From: Entomortierella parvispora
Lineage: Eukaryota; Mortierellomycota; Mortierellomycetes; Mortierellales; Mortierellaceae
Reading direction: 5' to 3'
DNA length: 64,000 bases
NCBI GenBank assembly: GCA_963573315.1
Contig: OY752144.1
Coordinates: 248,001 to 312,000, forward strand
Every line of letters starts with the position of its first letter. Within the stretch, counting starts at the first letter, position 1. The notes beneath the pieces are model-generated. The model made no database searches and had not been told where the DNA came from. It saw nothing but the letters and a program-made list of their open reading frames with translations. The translations under genes were made by a program, and so were the position numbers. This document shows, one piece after another, positions 34,738 to 47,976 of the stretch.

Positions 34738-35823
34738 GGTGAATCTGCTGTTGGGTGGACGGTGGGGGAGGTGGAGAAGGAGGTGGTGGAAGGAGAGGCT
34801 GGAAGGGGGAGGGAAGGGAAAGAGAGAGAAGGAAGGGAGGGAGGGAGAGAAGTGGAGAAAAAAAGACGCAGAGCGAAAGGAGAGAAAAGAGCGCGTCTGC
34901 TCAGGGCTTTTGTACGTGTTCGTGCATGTCAGGTGACCAAAAAAGCTGAGCAGACAGCAGAGGAGCGTGCTTCCTTGCTTCCTTGCTTCCTTCGCTTCCT
35001 TTCTTCGTTGCCTCTTTTCTCGCTTGCTGCTCCCTTGCTTCTCTGAAAAGTCGTCCCCTTGACAGACCTCCGTCCACCCAGGAGGAGCAGGACAAATGGG
35101 AAAGAGGAGGCAGCAAAGAGACACATCTCCACATACGAGTCCGCGCAGGTAAGACAAACTGGGCCACGACGACGCGTCCACCGTCGCGTCTTTTTTTTTT
35201 TTTTTTTTTTTTTCCTTTGTCTTTTACTCTTGAGGACGGCATCTCAGGTACCTCATGATCCCTGTATGGAATGGACTGGACTACAATCCCAACCATTATA
35301 TGGTTCTCCGGGCTCATCCTCTTCACCGATCGATGACACCATGTGTTCGCTTTCACCCCTTTTTTTATGTTTTGACCATTCGACCCCTGTCATCTCTGTG
35401 CCAATCAATGATGTTGTCATCGCAAACTGTCGTTCAACAGTTCGTCAGACGTAACCCGTGGGGACGGAACCAGGTGCATGACCATAACCTGCTCCTCCTT
35501 GGGAAATCTGCCCAGGACCGACACCCCTGTCGGACCAGCATGGGTGGCTCTTGTTCCTGACCCTGCGCTGACCTTCGACTCATTGCGTTTCCTTCCCTCG
35601 GGCCTTTCCCCCTTTTTTTTCTGTCTCTCACTCCTGTCAGTTGTCACCCTCACTGGAGATTCTTTCATTCTCTCTCCATTTCGACATTCACTCGCTCATT
35701 CATTTCTTTCTGCCCCTAATCGTTTTCCTTTCGTTGTTGTCTTCTGTCCTTTTGTTTCTGCACTTCCTTTGTAACAACATAGTTCACCCAACCTGTCGCG
35801 TAATACTCAATATTATATCTTCA
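34738..35823. promoter_or_regulatory. Divergent promoter of beta-tubulin and the PIP-kinase
   Basis: 1.09 kb with distinct compositional blocks. A GA-rich leader of tubulin runs from 34740-34890, an imperfect CTTGCTTC repeat from 34965-35040, a T run from about 35191-35213, and CT-rich leader from 35590-35770 before the kinase start. No canonical TATA box was recognised. Confidence 0.45.
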
Positions 35824-38800
35824 ATGTGGACACTTGTTTGGTTTATGGTCGGTCTTCTCACCGGTCTCGCCTTTGCCTATCACATTCCCATTGTGGACAG
35901 CATATTCCTCATCCCAAGGTTTGCAATGATGCCTCGATTCCGCTCTCTGTTTCGTGTCCTCCACGAAAGACTGTAGACTGATACTTTCTCTTTACGTCCT
36001 TCTAGCCTCCTGCAAAAAAAATACTCGGATGGATCCCAGAACAAAGAAAGTCTCATCAACAAGAGCACAATATCATCTCCTCTCGGAACTCCACCGCAAC
36101 CTCCTCCTCCTCCTCTCCCACGTCCTCAATCAACCTTACACCATTCAGCAACTCGTACGCCTCCCACGAGATCAAAATCATCAGACCAAGGCGCGCAGCA
36201 GCACCAACATGGACTATTGAAAGCGACAGAGTCAGATCCTCTTTCAGTCGCCACTCTGCTGCTCCAGAATAGTAAAGCACCCAAAAAACTCAAGACAGCG
36301 AGGAAGACTATACGAGGCAAAGGCAGTGTCCGTGGCATTGGCAACAGGAAACCACTCCCTCTGTCCCTCAAATCAAACCCGGTGGCTACCAAGGATACCA
36401 GCCCTGGGCCGGCACCATCGACTGCCCAACACCGGCCGCAGTCAACAGGGGTTGGTCCTGAAGCCATCCCTCTGGATGCAGAGTCCCGATGGAGGGATCA
36501 CTACATGAAGCGACAGTGGGCGCAGACGATGCTCCTGGAATCCATGGAGCCGGTGCTATCGAGACATCTCCGACATGCCATAAAATCGGTCTTGCACTTC
36601 ACAAGTGTCGGGCCTGAGACCATGGACCTGAAAGCAGCGAGTCAAGGGATAGGCCACTGGAATAACTTCATGTCCCATGTGGCGCCTCTCGCCCACAAAA
36701 CCTCTGCCAATCTATCGTCTCTACCGTCTATACGAGACTCGCTTGACCTCGGCAGAATCAACATTGTACATCCAACTCTGCCCAGTCGGCTAGAGCAGGA
36801 CATGACCGCCGTACCAACCCCAGAGCCTCAAAAGTTGCAGCCACCTCTACCGATAGAGCCAACAAAGGGGACTGACACTGCTATTCTTGAATCCAGGGAC
36901 GACGCACAGCAGCTAACTGAACGACATGACAGGATTAGGATAACCTCGCCTCCTCTGATCGTGCGAGGCTTTGGATCACCCGAGCGACCCTTGACTCCCC
37001 CGCCTCTTTTAGACAGACAGGGAACGCCTAGCTCTGCAACCCAGCCACAGCCAACTGTGAAAATAGCCGAGATCATCCCGCGACCACGAAGCTCGACCAT
37101 GACCAGCGCTTCGAGGCTTGGTGATCAGTCTGGAATATACACAGCCACGGAAACAGCTGACAAGAGCGATATCTTCATGGACGGCCTCCACCCCAAAATT
37201 GCACATCAGGACCAGATTCAACATCAACGTCTTGATTTAACTCTAGGCGAAGGAGATGAAATAGCACCCTCTTCGTCTAGACAGTCGCGCATCTGGAGCA
37301 GAGTCCGTAGGGTCGTCAGCGGAGGGTCTAGGCCAAGCGGTCTAACCAGGAACACAGTTTACCAGGCAGATGGGATTGCCGATAATGGTTCTCGTACAAT
37401 GTCAGACACCAGCCTGGCCTCTCGACCGGTCTCGACCTCATCCACCTCGTCATATGGCTTGGCCATGCCGTCCTTTGGCAGCAGTGTCCTGAGTCTTCTC
37501 AGCGATGATCAAATGTCATCCCAGCAAGGGCCTGACACAAGTCGACAAACTAAACAGACCCCAATCGCGTTTCAGACTCCTCCAGAGACAGCACCCAATT
37601 CGCCTACTTCGTCCTCCTTATCTTCAAAGTACACGCATGCATTGCCTGGTCTGGCTAGAAAGTCGTCTACCAAGAGTTCAGCTGCAGCTGCAGAGGTTTC
37701 AGCAGTGGAGTCAAAGGTGAACCAGTTCATGTACACATCACAACAGCACAGCGTCAACATGACGACCTCATCGTTCATCGAAACAGGAGAGCGGAATATA
37801 GCTTTTCAGGACTTTACTCGAAGTCGAGAACGAGAGCTGAATGGGAAAGGGACCAGAGGACTCATTGCATCCCAGCACTTGGAACAACTGCCATCAAGTC
37901 CAGCAAAGGCGGTGTCAATTGCCAACTCGTCGCTGATGCGGTCAAAGTCTGTCACGGAGTCTTCATCGAGGTCTAACAGGGAGGATATAAACGGCTATCG
38001 TTCGCCCCGTGGAGCTCAGGATGCAGCCACTCAGCAGGATGACAGTCAGCTCTTATCTTCAAACAAACACCGCGACTATAGAATGATGTCCCCACCCAAG
38101 GACAGAGAAAGTCCCCTGTCATCTAAGCGAGTCTCGGTAGAATCTGGGCAGGAGCAGCAGGCCTCGGCTCCTTCCCCAATCCGCAACGAAGTGACATGGC
38201 GTTCAAGCATGGCTGACCCTCCCTCTGACGAAACTGAAAGCGCGCTGGCACAGATGCTTGGACAGAGCAACGTAAACTCGCCATCCAAACAGGATCGACG
38301 CAAGTCCGCCATTAGCTTTGGTGGATACTTTTCTAACCCTGCGGACGCTGCCAGGCGAGCTCGGGATGAGATGGAGCGCTCTGGGACGGGATTGGAAAAG
38401 GACTCGAGTGGGGAGATTATTCATCTGCGTAGGACCACGTTTATTGAAAAGGCCACACCAGGATCTCTGCCATCATTGGTATCTTGGATACAACAACCCA
38501 GAAGCACAACCACCTCGAACTTGGGAACAACTGAACCGGTACTCCAACATCATTTGCGTTCTTCCACAGTCTCTGTCTCTGGTCCGGAGTCCATCCCACG
38601 GCCGGATTCTTTTAGGGCAACAAAGGCATCCGAGCTGGCCAGTGGATCAGGAGGATACCAACAGACTCTAGGGGAGGCTCGAAAGCATGTGACGCCTCTC
38701 AAGATTACAACACCGATGCTCCTTTCTAGTGCTTCGTTGCCTTCACCCATGTTCCCGCCACCAAGTGCCACCATCCCTCGCCCGCTTGTCCTCCAGGGCT

Positions 38801-41800
38801 CGTTAGCAGCCGCACTGGACCGATATTATTTCACTGTGGATCAAGTTCACGAATGGAACATCCCCACATATGGACGTGTTAAATTCACAGACCATGCCCC
38901 TCAGGTCTTTCATGCCATTCGAGAACAATTCCAATACACCCTTGCAGACATGGACGAAGCTCTTTCTCAGCCAATGACGGTTATGAAGACACCAGGGAAA
39001 TCGGACGCTATCTTCTTTGCATCTCATAACCATGGACGGTTCTTACTCAAGACACTCCGAGGTTCAGAACCAGAGAATTTGAAGGGTTTTTTGAGTGATT
39101 ATCTGGCTCATATTCAAAAGAACCCTAACACTCTTTTGCCTCGGTACCTGGGAATGTACACTTTTGAACGTCTGGCTGGATCCAAGATTCTCAATGGAGG
39201 TCACTCGGGACCCTCTGGATTAGGCGATGGAGGCGATCGTGAGCAAGGACAGGGCAGCCGATCCGGGGCGGGACTCCTTGGAAAGAGCGACAATTCGACA
39301 GCTCAACGACTACATCTTAATGGGACGTTGCTCTATAGCAAGGATGACGGTCTGCCCTCCAAATTAGTCGTAGTGGTCTTGGCTAATGTCTTTGATACAC
39401 CCGAGGTGATCAATGAACGATATGACTTTAAGGGTTCGAATGTCGGTCGTCGGACTCTTCCATTGCAACAACAGCAACAGCAACAGGCACGGGGAGGAGG
39501 AGGTCGTACCAGCTCCGAGTTTGATCAGTTTGGCAACAGCAATAGCGGCAGTGCTGATTACTCGAGGTTTAGTTTCTTGAGAGGCGATGCGAGTTCGAAA
39601 GCTTCGACCCCATCCCCGAATCTCATGGGTCAGGACAAGGCCCCAGGAGCAGATGACATTAGCCACATGACGCTCAAGGAGGTAGATTTCCAGAACCGCA
39701 TTTTGACTGGCGAGACAAGGTTAATTCATGTTGGTGCTGTGAGGAAACAAGAGCTTCTCGCTCAGCTGGAAGAGGATACTGCTTTGTTGCGCAAGCATGG
39801 CTTCATGGACTACAGGTAAACGCTGCAGCCATGACGATGTGAACCACATAGTTCACCCTCAAGAGTTCCTGCGTTAACACGATTTTTTATTATGTTGTTG
39901 TTTTGGAAATTGTTAGTATGCTTGTTGGTATTCGCAAGGTCCGTAAGGTCAAAGAACAGCAGCACTTGAGTCAAGCTTCATCCGTCGCCAGTAGCCGTCG
40001 AGGCTCGAGGTCGTCTCGAGGATCAGATGCCGACAACAGCAACATGGAAAGCGACGAGGATGTTCTTTCTGTCATTGAGTCTGTTAAAAGCAGCCCTGAG
40101 AGTATCCAGACTATTGTCCCAAGCCCAGAAAAGGTGGACCGATTCCGATTTGTGATCAATATCTCTGACATTTGGAACCAGGAGGCGTTTGTCTATCTGA
40201 GAGAGCTGGGGATCAAAGCACAGGAGGCGATACAAGATATTTATTCTTTCGGAGAGGACCTCATTACAAAGTCGAGTCTCACTGAGGCAGACAAGAAAGC
40301 TTTGTCCCAGGAGCGCATCGTGGAATTGACAACCCTGCAGACTAATGTCGAGGCCATGCCAGAGATTGACTTGGAGGCAACGACGCGAGGCAAGTCTAGA
40401 TTCTCAAAGCGAGCCAAAGCTGAGGCAATGCCGGACCCGGACGCGTTTCAGACTGTTCGGTACAAGCCAAGAAATCCGCAAGCACAAGGATCATCAGGAC
40501 GACAGCTTCCCACATCTGGTTCTAAAGACTCCAAGGGCGCACTCCCTGAGACGAGTCGCGATCCTATGGTGTCTCCATCAAACAGCCGCTACCGTCTTCA
40601 ACCAGACACGCCTGCAACTCTTGCTGAACCCGTCAGTGAGGATAATACTATTAGCTGGTCGCATGGAATCACGAGTATTGGACTGGAAGACGAGGAAGAG
40701 TTTGAGATGGTTTACTATTTTGGAATGGTAGACATTCTTCAAAAGTACAACGTGCTCAAGTGGTTTGAGCGCAACCTGAAGGGGGCTCGTCTCTTGGGCT
40801 CCGGTGGTGCGCCTTCAGGCCAAGGAGCAACAGGGTCCAATCTCTCCAACAATCCTCCATCGACGCCTGTAGCACTTGCTCATCCTGGACGATCGTTCTC
40901 AACCTCGTCCTTTTATCAGTTCTTGCCCATGGCGTCGGCCTCAGAGCCCTCCCTCCCAGCAGCGCTCGAGGCCTCCTCTTCTTCCTCTTCGGCACCGACC
41001 CTGCCCAGTCTACCCACCCACCACACGCTCTCGGTCTTGTTGGAGGATGCAGATTATTCAGTGTCGGGATCTGGGCGTATCTTTGCATCCGACGAAAAGC
41101 CATCGTCGATGCCTGTTCATCAGACGCGGTCTTTTATGAGTGTGGACAGTTTATCATCTTCGCCACCCCTTCCAGCCCTCCCAGTCCCCATGTCCTTGGC
41201 CGCCAAACGAATCAGCCAAGACGAAGGAACGCTTTTGCCATCTCATTTCGGTGGTGGAAACACGTCCCTGGACGATACAGCGGCAGCAGCGGCATCAGGT
41301 GTAAATCGGGCCCTCACATCGTCCCCCTCTCAGTCGTCCTCTTCGTCCTCACCCTCGTTCACGCCCAGACTCCGCACGCGGTCCTCTTCGACTACAGCGA
41401 GCAGTGGTGCCACCGCAGCAACGGCTTTGGCGGCGATCCAGAAATCGAACCTGGGATCTCGGTTGAGTCAATACAGTCAATACAGTCACTCGAGCCAACA
41501 AAGTCATCAGAGTGGCCGGAGTCGGGACTCTAGACTTTCCTTTGACCTGAGGGATTCTTCTTCGATGAGTGGAGGCAGTAGCTCGTTTGGTCAGGCGACA
41601 ACAGCAACGACCATCATGGATCCTGTTTCCCTTCATTCACGACAGGGCTCGTTCTCGACCTCTCCCCCATCCGTGCAATCTATCTTGCAGCAGCAGCAAA
41701 ATCGACAGTCATCGTCGTCGTCATCGTTTCCTCTTCCACTGTCGCAAACGGCCGAGGTCTCGGTCGAGGAACCGGGTCGGTATGCAGAGAGGCTGATCGA

Positions 41801-41825
41801 GTTCATGAGAGGTGTTATGGTCTGA
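35824..41825 (+). CDS. Large divergent PIP-kinase (Mss4/PIP5K-like) with predicted N-terminal membrane anchor
   Basis: A phosphatidylinositol-phosphate kinase, probably making PI(4,5)P2. Exons are 35824-35918, 36006-39815 and 39917-41825, giving 1937 residues. The catalytic core begins near residue 965 (TYGRVKFTDHAPQVFHAIRE). It continues with RFLLKTLRGSEPENLKGFL (ATP-binding Lys), NPNTLLPRYLGMYTFERL, VINERYDFKGSNVGRR, HGFMDYSMLVGIRKV and FEMVYYFGMVDILQKYN (metal-binding Asp), and ends SVEEPGRYAERLIEFMRGVM. About 900 residues before the core are Ser/Pro-rich and disordered. Long insertions follow DYSMLVGI and, near the end, separate GMVDIL from PGRYAERL. The dilysine and HRP seen in PIP5K loops are replaced. 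The first exon encodes a hydrophobic segment (MWTLVWFMVGLLTGLAFAY); without it the first in-frame Met is at 36505. Substrate class is uncertain. Confidence 0.85.
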
Positions 41826-41848
41826 TTTTGAAAGATATCTATTCTTGT

Positions 41849-41879
<31 letters not shown>

Positions 41880-42096
41880 CAACTCATGTTTTCTCATGCC
41901 TTAAAGATCTCATACTTGATGATAATAAAAAAAGTCGCGTCAACATCACAACTTTTACCTCGATGACCTATGTTAACAAGACTTCTTCAGAATGCACATA
42001 CACACAAGAAACCAGCTGCAGACGAGAGATGAGTTGAAGGCAAAAATGGGTAATATATATGTTCTTTTTTTTGGGTGTGGGTACTTGTTTGGATTT
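41826..42096. other. Convergent 3' region with long T run
   Basis: The 271 bp between the PIP-kinase and the SH3/RA scaffold include a T homopolymer of roughly 30 bases (about 41850-41880) and AATAAAA near 41925, which could serve as a poly(A) signal. Confidence 0.4.
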
Positions 42097-45000
42097 CTAT
42101 ATTTCATTCTTAAAGGTGGTAGCCTTGACTGTGGCCAGCAGAGAGTCAAGTTCCTGTAGAAAGAGAGGGAGGGGCAAGTGAATAAAATCCCATCGTTAGT
42201 GACAAGAACAAGATGTTATCACATTATCAAAGAAAAAAAATCATTCCATTTGTCAAGACACATACCTTCTCAACCTTGTCGAGATCAGCATCGACACCTC
42301 GCCAGCACTCGTAGACTTCAGGATGGCAGTCCTCACGGACTTCCCATAGTCGTTTATCTGTCCGTGCCCATATCCGCGACCATTGCGTCGAGTTGGGTGA
42401 AGTGGCGCTGTTGGCTTGGCTGCTGTTGTCGTTGTTATTGTTGTTGGCGTAGGAAGACGAAAAGGTCTCGGCATCAACGTCTCCCAGTGCATTAGATTGG
42501 GTGTCATTAAGCGTCGTGTTAATTTTGTCGAGGAGTTGTTGATTGGTGTTGTGGTGGTGAGAGTCATCAAGGGCATTGTCGTGAGCTGGGGTATCCTTAT
42601 TAGAGTTCCTTGGTTGCTGATTTGAAGCAATAGTGTTGTTGTTGTTGTTGTTGTTGTTGTTGTACAAAGAAGAGTGTGAAAGTGCAGGCGAAACCTGATG
42701 CGATGAAGGCTGTGAGACTTGACGGTTCCGGGCACTACCCGTCGGTGTCGAAGTATTAGATCCTCCATGGGACGGCGGTGGTGAAGACATGGTCTGACTC
42801 CTATCCTGAGAAAGCTGTGGTTGATAACGGAATCCACCTCGCAATGAGGACGGGGCACTGCTATTGCCCTTTGGACTCTGAACAGAGAAAGAGCTTGACC
42901 GTCCTCCACGCACCAACGTCAACAAATCTTGCATGCCCGTGTTGTAGTCAGACATGAGCAGCCATGGATCCTGACCGCCATTCGCTCCCGGGCTCACAGG
43001 TCCTCTGGATGAGGAACTTGAGCGCGAGATCTCTGCTACACTGGCACTAGCCGAGCGAGTTCGACCACCCAAACTATTGTTCCGGCTGGGTGTACTCTCC
43101 AACACACCTGCAGACGAAGGTCCAGAGGACGATGACCCTGACGAGAGTCCATCTGTGCCACTCAAAACGTTGGTCTGGATAGACAGCTGGTGACGCAGGG
43201 CCTGCAGGGGGTGTTGCTGACCCACCATAACAGCCGGTGAAGGGGTTCTGAGGGGCCGTGGCAAAGGAGACAAAGACCGCGTTCCCTGCTGCATCGATGA
43301 ACCGACCGTCGACATCATCATCGCCTTTGCAGCTGCTGCGGCAGCCAAAGCTGCTGTCGTGGCTGAAGGGGAGGCGGGAGAGGACCGCCCGGGAGACGAC
43401 CGTCCTGGGGAAGAACGTCCCGGTGGAGGCGTGCCGGGACCCGTTGGGCTACTCCTGTTTTGACTGCTCTCGACATGGACCACTGCAGGCATGGGCGATT
43501 GATTCCTGGCGGCCGTGCCAACAGAGCTAACTGACGCAACCTGGATTTCGGCATCTGTGCTAATTCTACGCTGCAAGGAGATGGGGCTGCTTGGAGGCGA
43601 AGTCATGGACACGTTCAAGGACATGGCATGGCCTCCTTCTTCCTTCTCAGTCACAGGGCTGGTCGAGTCCTTTTGAAGCATGACCGCAGACATGGAGAGA
43701 GGTGAGGGTCCATGGGTCAAAGATGGAGATGTGGCCCTCTGTCGATCGGGACGATCCAAGCGCGTCAACCGCTCGGGAGTTGATGACCGTGAGCCTTCCT
43801 GCTGCTGATCAGCATGGCCCGATTGGTTGGAAGGTGCAGGCGATGGTGCCTGCAAGGGACGGGCTAGAGCTGGAGGTGATCCCTGGCTGATGCTTGGAGA
43901 CCGTGTCCGGACATGTTGGTGGCGGTCAGGTGTGGGAGTCCTTGAAAGCTGGGCAGGAGGAACTTGTTGTGTCGCCATCAGACTATGGGCAGACAATGTG
44001 GGGCTGGGCCTACCAGAGCTGTTATCGAAAGAGTTGCCTCGAATAATAGGGCTCGTCGAGGTCATGATCACAGAGTCCGTCCTTCGTGGGACGCGAATAG
44101 GGGGCGAACTTGCTCCACCATTGCTCTGAGTCAAACGACTGTTCACAGAGGCCGCACTGAATGTCCGCGTGTGGTGTCCTGGCGAGGAGGGTGTGATGAT
44201 GCCAGAGACAGGTCTAGAAGATATGGATGGATCCGAGTCCGAAGACCGAAGAGGTGTTGGCGTCCTGCGGGGTTGTTGCTGTTGAAGCTGAAGCTGCTCC
44301 TGAACAAACCGCATCTCAGCCTGGAGACTCTTAGTTGCCTTGCGGAGGAAAAACACGTGGTCTGGATGCAATGGCATCGAGGCAACATCTGCCTTGGGCG
44401 ATCTTCGCACAGGAGTGAGCTGATGTTCTTCAAAGCAACGCTGGAGTGGCATCTGCGGTGGGAGAGGAATCTCATCTCCCTGCTTGTACTTTCGGGACGT
44501 GTTACCTGCCAACTTGAGTCCCAATTGATACTCAATCACTAGTCCATTGGGAACAGTCGCTCTCTTTGCTGCAAGGACGTTCTCGGGCACACCGTCAACG
44601 ACTCCACAGCGGATACCGACTTTCTCAAGGGTCCTAAAGATTACATCGCCTGCGTTCGAGGTTGCCTGAATAGGAATCCATTGCTCAACTTTGGTGGCAA
44701 CTGACTGTCCCATCGCTCTCGGGTTCGACTTTTCCATCGCAGTGGTCATACCCTCCAGGAGTAACATCGACTGAGGCAGATCTTGCGCTTGACAGACAAC
44801 CTTGACCCAGAAAAGGTCCTCTTGCAACGGCGTTGTAGGGGTGGTCGGCGTTGAGGGTATCGAAGATCCAGCTGAAATAGATCCGGTACGACGAATCTTC
44901 TTGTTCAGAAGGAACCGAATAGATTTTTGCTGTGGCTCGGACCTTCCAGATCCAGTGCGGCGCAAGGTTTGTTGGCCGGGCGGTCCGCCAGGCGTAGAGG

Positions 45001-47976
45001 GGGTGCTGCCATTGCTGTTGGATCCTGCCGAAGCGATAGACATCATGGAGGAGACGGACGAAATTGAGAGACGATGGTTTGTGGGCAGAGGTGTTGTTAG
45101 ATGTGCTGTAAGCGATTGATAGATTGCCATGGGTTTGTCTGTAGCCTGTAGAACGGTTTCGTCTGTGACATAAAAAAGAGAAATCTGTTGTTAACAACCA
45201 CTGATTGTCTTTCTAGGACGATCCTTATTTCTCATTGACAAGCACCAATATTCACCTCCATCGACTCCTCGCACGGTAAGGAAAAAATCCCCTGTGGAGG
45301 CTGTGCCATCTGGAGCCAGCCTAAACTTGATTACAGCCTGATGGGCCACATCCGAGGCCATGGTTGAGGGTGTTACCACCACCGTCTTGTACATGGATGC
45401 ACCAAAGTCAACATTTCCTGGGTACACTCTAAGGGCCAGAATTTCCTGCTGTGGAGCCTCGGTTTTGTCCACTGTAGGGGTTGAGACCGCAGCTGTGGAA
45501 GATGGCCCGGCAGTAGCCGATCCAAAGGAGCCGTTTGAATTGGATCTGGTTCGGAAAAGGTTGTTGCCGATACCGCCACTGCTGGATGGGGACTGAGTTT
45601 GAGAGGGTTTTGCTTGATTTTTCAACTTCTCTTTCTCCAGACGTTCCTTTTCTTTTCGCTCCTTGTCCTTGCTCTTTCCGACACCAAAGAGGCTTTTGAA
45701 CTTCCCCGGCTTTTTGGTTATTACTGGGGCTACTTCCGCGACCTGCTCCTGATTTTCCTTTCCCTTTTTAGAAATGGGCTCGGACTTGTTTCCAAGAATC
45801 GCCAGAATTTTTGTCTCTGATTTTTGCATTGCACGCGCTTTCTGCTTCTCTCTTTCCTCTTCGTCTTCTTCGAAACTAGGAGACCGGGGGGCAATATTTG
45901 GGCTAGCAGAAGGGTTTGCTCCTAATACATTTGATCCCTGCAATGCAGTTTGCTGTTGTTGTTGTTGTTGCTGTTGCTGCTGCTGGGGCCGTTGTTGCAT
46001 TTGCGGTTGTGGTTTAATGGACTCTTCCGCAAGTCGCAGGTTCTTTGGTTTGCCTGGTGGGGTTTGGACACGGGAAATAATCGAGTCGTCACGAGCAATT
46101 GGAGGAGTCAGTGAAATAACCCGAGGCTCGGCGTTGGAGAACAAGATATCGTCCTCGTCCAAGAGGGGTTTGCGGAAACGATTCGTCACTTGAACTTCTT
46201 CGTCCTCTGAAACTTCCATCTCTTCATCCTCCTCCTCAGGCCTGTGGCTCTGATGTCCTGGCTGCTGGGATGCTGCTGAGGTAGCAGGGGCAACGGCAGA
46301 AGTAGAAGCGGCATGGTTCGCTGCAATAGCTTGCATCCTTCTTTGATCCTCCATGATTTCTTGCTGGACCCTTTGAGCCTCTAACTGCAATGCGACTCTC
46401 TCTGCATCATCTTCGTCTCCGTCAGCCATAGTTTCATCTTGCTCGTCTATATGGTCATCCCGCCATGAATCATTGGCGATGTGCTCCTCTTCATGGTCGT
46501 GATCGCTTTCACCATCTTCCTCGACATCCTCCTCTTCCTCTTCCTCTTCTTCTTCCTCTTCCTCTTCATCCTCAAGGTCGTCTTCGTACCAGTCGCCTTC
46601 CTCATCCTCGTCCTCGGTCCATTCAGTTTCGCTGGCTTCCAAGAAATCGTTCTGGGTCGTGAAAATGACAGACCTCCGGTTGGCGGCCCTTTGTTCCAAG
46701 ATAGCAGGGTCAAGAGGCTCGATGTGCTCATCAAAGGTCCCCCATTCCGGCGAGGGAGCAGAAAGTGCCACATTGCGATAAGTGTTCAGTCTTGCCAATC
46801 GCTCGAAGGGTGTCTAGGTGCGATCGATCAGTATTTTTTTTCTTTAGTTAGATGTTGCTGCAGCCAAAGTAAACAAACCAACACCCACTTCACTTTCGAA
46901 ACCGCCAGTCCTTCCAGCGCAAAGTACACCCCTCGCCCCTCCTCCTCCCCTTTGTTTCAAGCACCATCGTTGTTATCACTCCAGAACCTTTCTGTTACCT
47001 CGATGTTTTCGGCAGGGATATAACCAATGACTCCTGTCTTTAGGACTCTGACCAGCCACCAGTACACGTTGGCGTCCTCGAGCAGCATCAATGAATCATT
47101 TCTGACGACAGAGGCCTGTCCCTCCTGTGTTGCCACAAAAGTGTGGAAGGCGTAGACCAGGTTGAAGTCAATGTCATCCTCAGTCAGGGACATGGTCTCG
47201 GAGCCCTCATCGTCATCCTCATCGTCGAGCATGTCTTCGTCCATGTGATCTTCCTCGCCTTCCTGGTCCATTTCATCGTCTTCGTCATCAAAGTCGTCCT
47301 CGTCCTCGTCGTCCTCGAGCGGATCGTCGTGACGAACTTGTTCCTGCAGCATCTCGATGTCCATTTCACGTTGGCGCAGGGGATCGTGCTGAGGGTTCTG
47401 ATTGTAAAACTCCTCTTCCTCGTGGCTATCGGTTCCATTCATATCATGGTCTGCATTCTGAAGATCCCGGCGGAGCAATTGTTGGATATTCATGGCCTGG
47501 GTCTTGTAGGCATGCAACTGCTGCTGTTGTTGAAGCTGATACTGCTGCTGAATCTGCTGGAGTTGTTGGTGTTGATGATGGTGTGGTCTTTGTTGTTGTT
47601 GTTGATTCTGTTGCTGATGACTGTGGTGATAATCCAAGTCGGCCTCGTTTTCACCTTCATCGCCCGAATCATAGTGTTGCTGGTGTTGGTGGTGGTGTTG
47701 GTGATGATGCAGTTGTTTGTGCTCTTGTTCCTGCATATACGAGCTATAGTCTTCATCCTCGTCTGTACTGTCGTCCTCTGGCTCTTGATCCGAAGCAGGA
47801 ACAATAGCGTCCTGATCCTGCTCGTGGTGCTCGCTGAACTGCACTCGTTGCTTGGATCCATTGACGAGACCTGGGCTGCCACCGCTTCGGCCGCTCTGTT
47901 GGATGCCATTTAGGCTGTGGCTAAGGTTATGGTTGGCGTTTGGGGAGATGTGACCCGGTCCTGGAGAAGAAGCCAT
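42097..47976 (-). CDS. SH3 and Ras-association scaffold, Bud14/Tea4-like polarity protein
   Basis: A large scaffold whose SH3 domain matches the Bud14/Tea4/TeaC type, proteins that bind PP1 phosphatase and formins at growing tips. Exons are 47976-46999, 46813-45256, 45162-42266 and 42153-42097, giving 1829 residues. An acidic, His/Gln-rich N terminus precedes the SH3 (about 265-340: LVYAFHTFVATQEGQASVV, NVYWWLVRVLKTGVIGYIPA, then the diagnostic ENIETPFERLARLNTYRNV, completed across intron 1). A long Glu run, a 12-Gln run and a basic KDKERKEKERLEKEKLK helix follow. A Ras-association domain lies near 780-870 (FFLTVRGVDGDETVLQ). A second region near 960-1060 (AGDVIFRTLEKVGI through GLVIEYQLGLKLAG) looks like another RA-type fold. 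The rest is Ser/Pro-rich disorder ending in a short helix. Confidence 0.85.

Noticed and set aside
33160..35181. A 673-codon open frame on the minus strand read as one protein
   Set aside because: Its middle third is exon 1 of beta-tubulin. The rest is leader and intron with Cys/Arg/Phe-rich nonsense, and splicing at 34215/33284 gives perfect beta-tubulin.
47140..47900. A 256-residue plus-strand frame rich in Val/Leu
   Set aside because: It is the reverse complement of the acidic and Gln/His-rich exon 1 of the SH3/RA scaffold, a common shadow effect.
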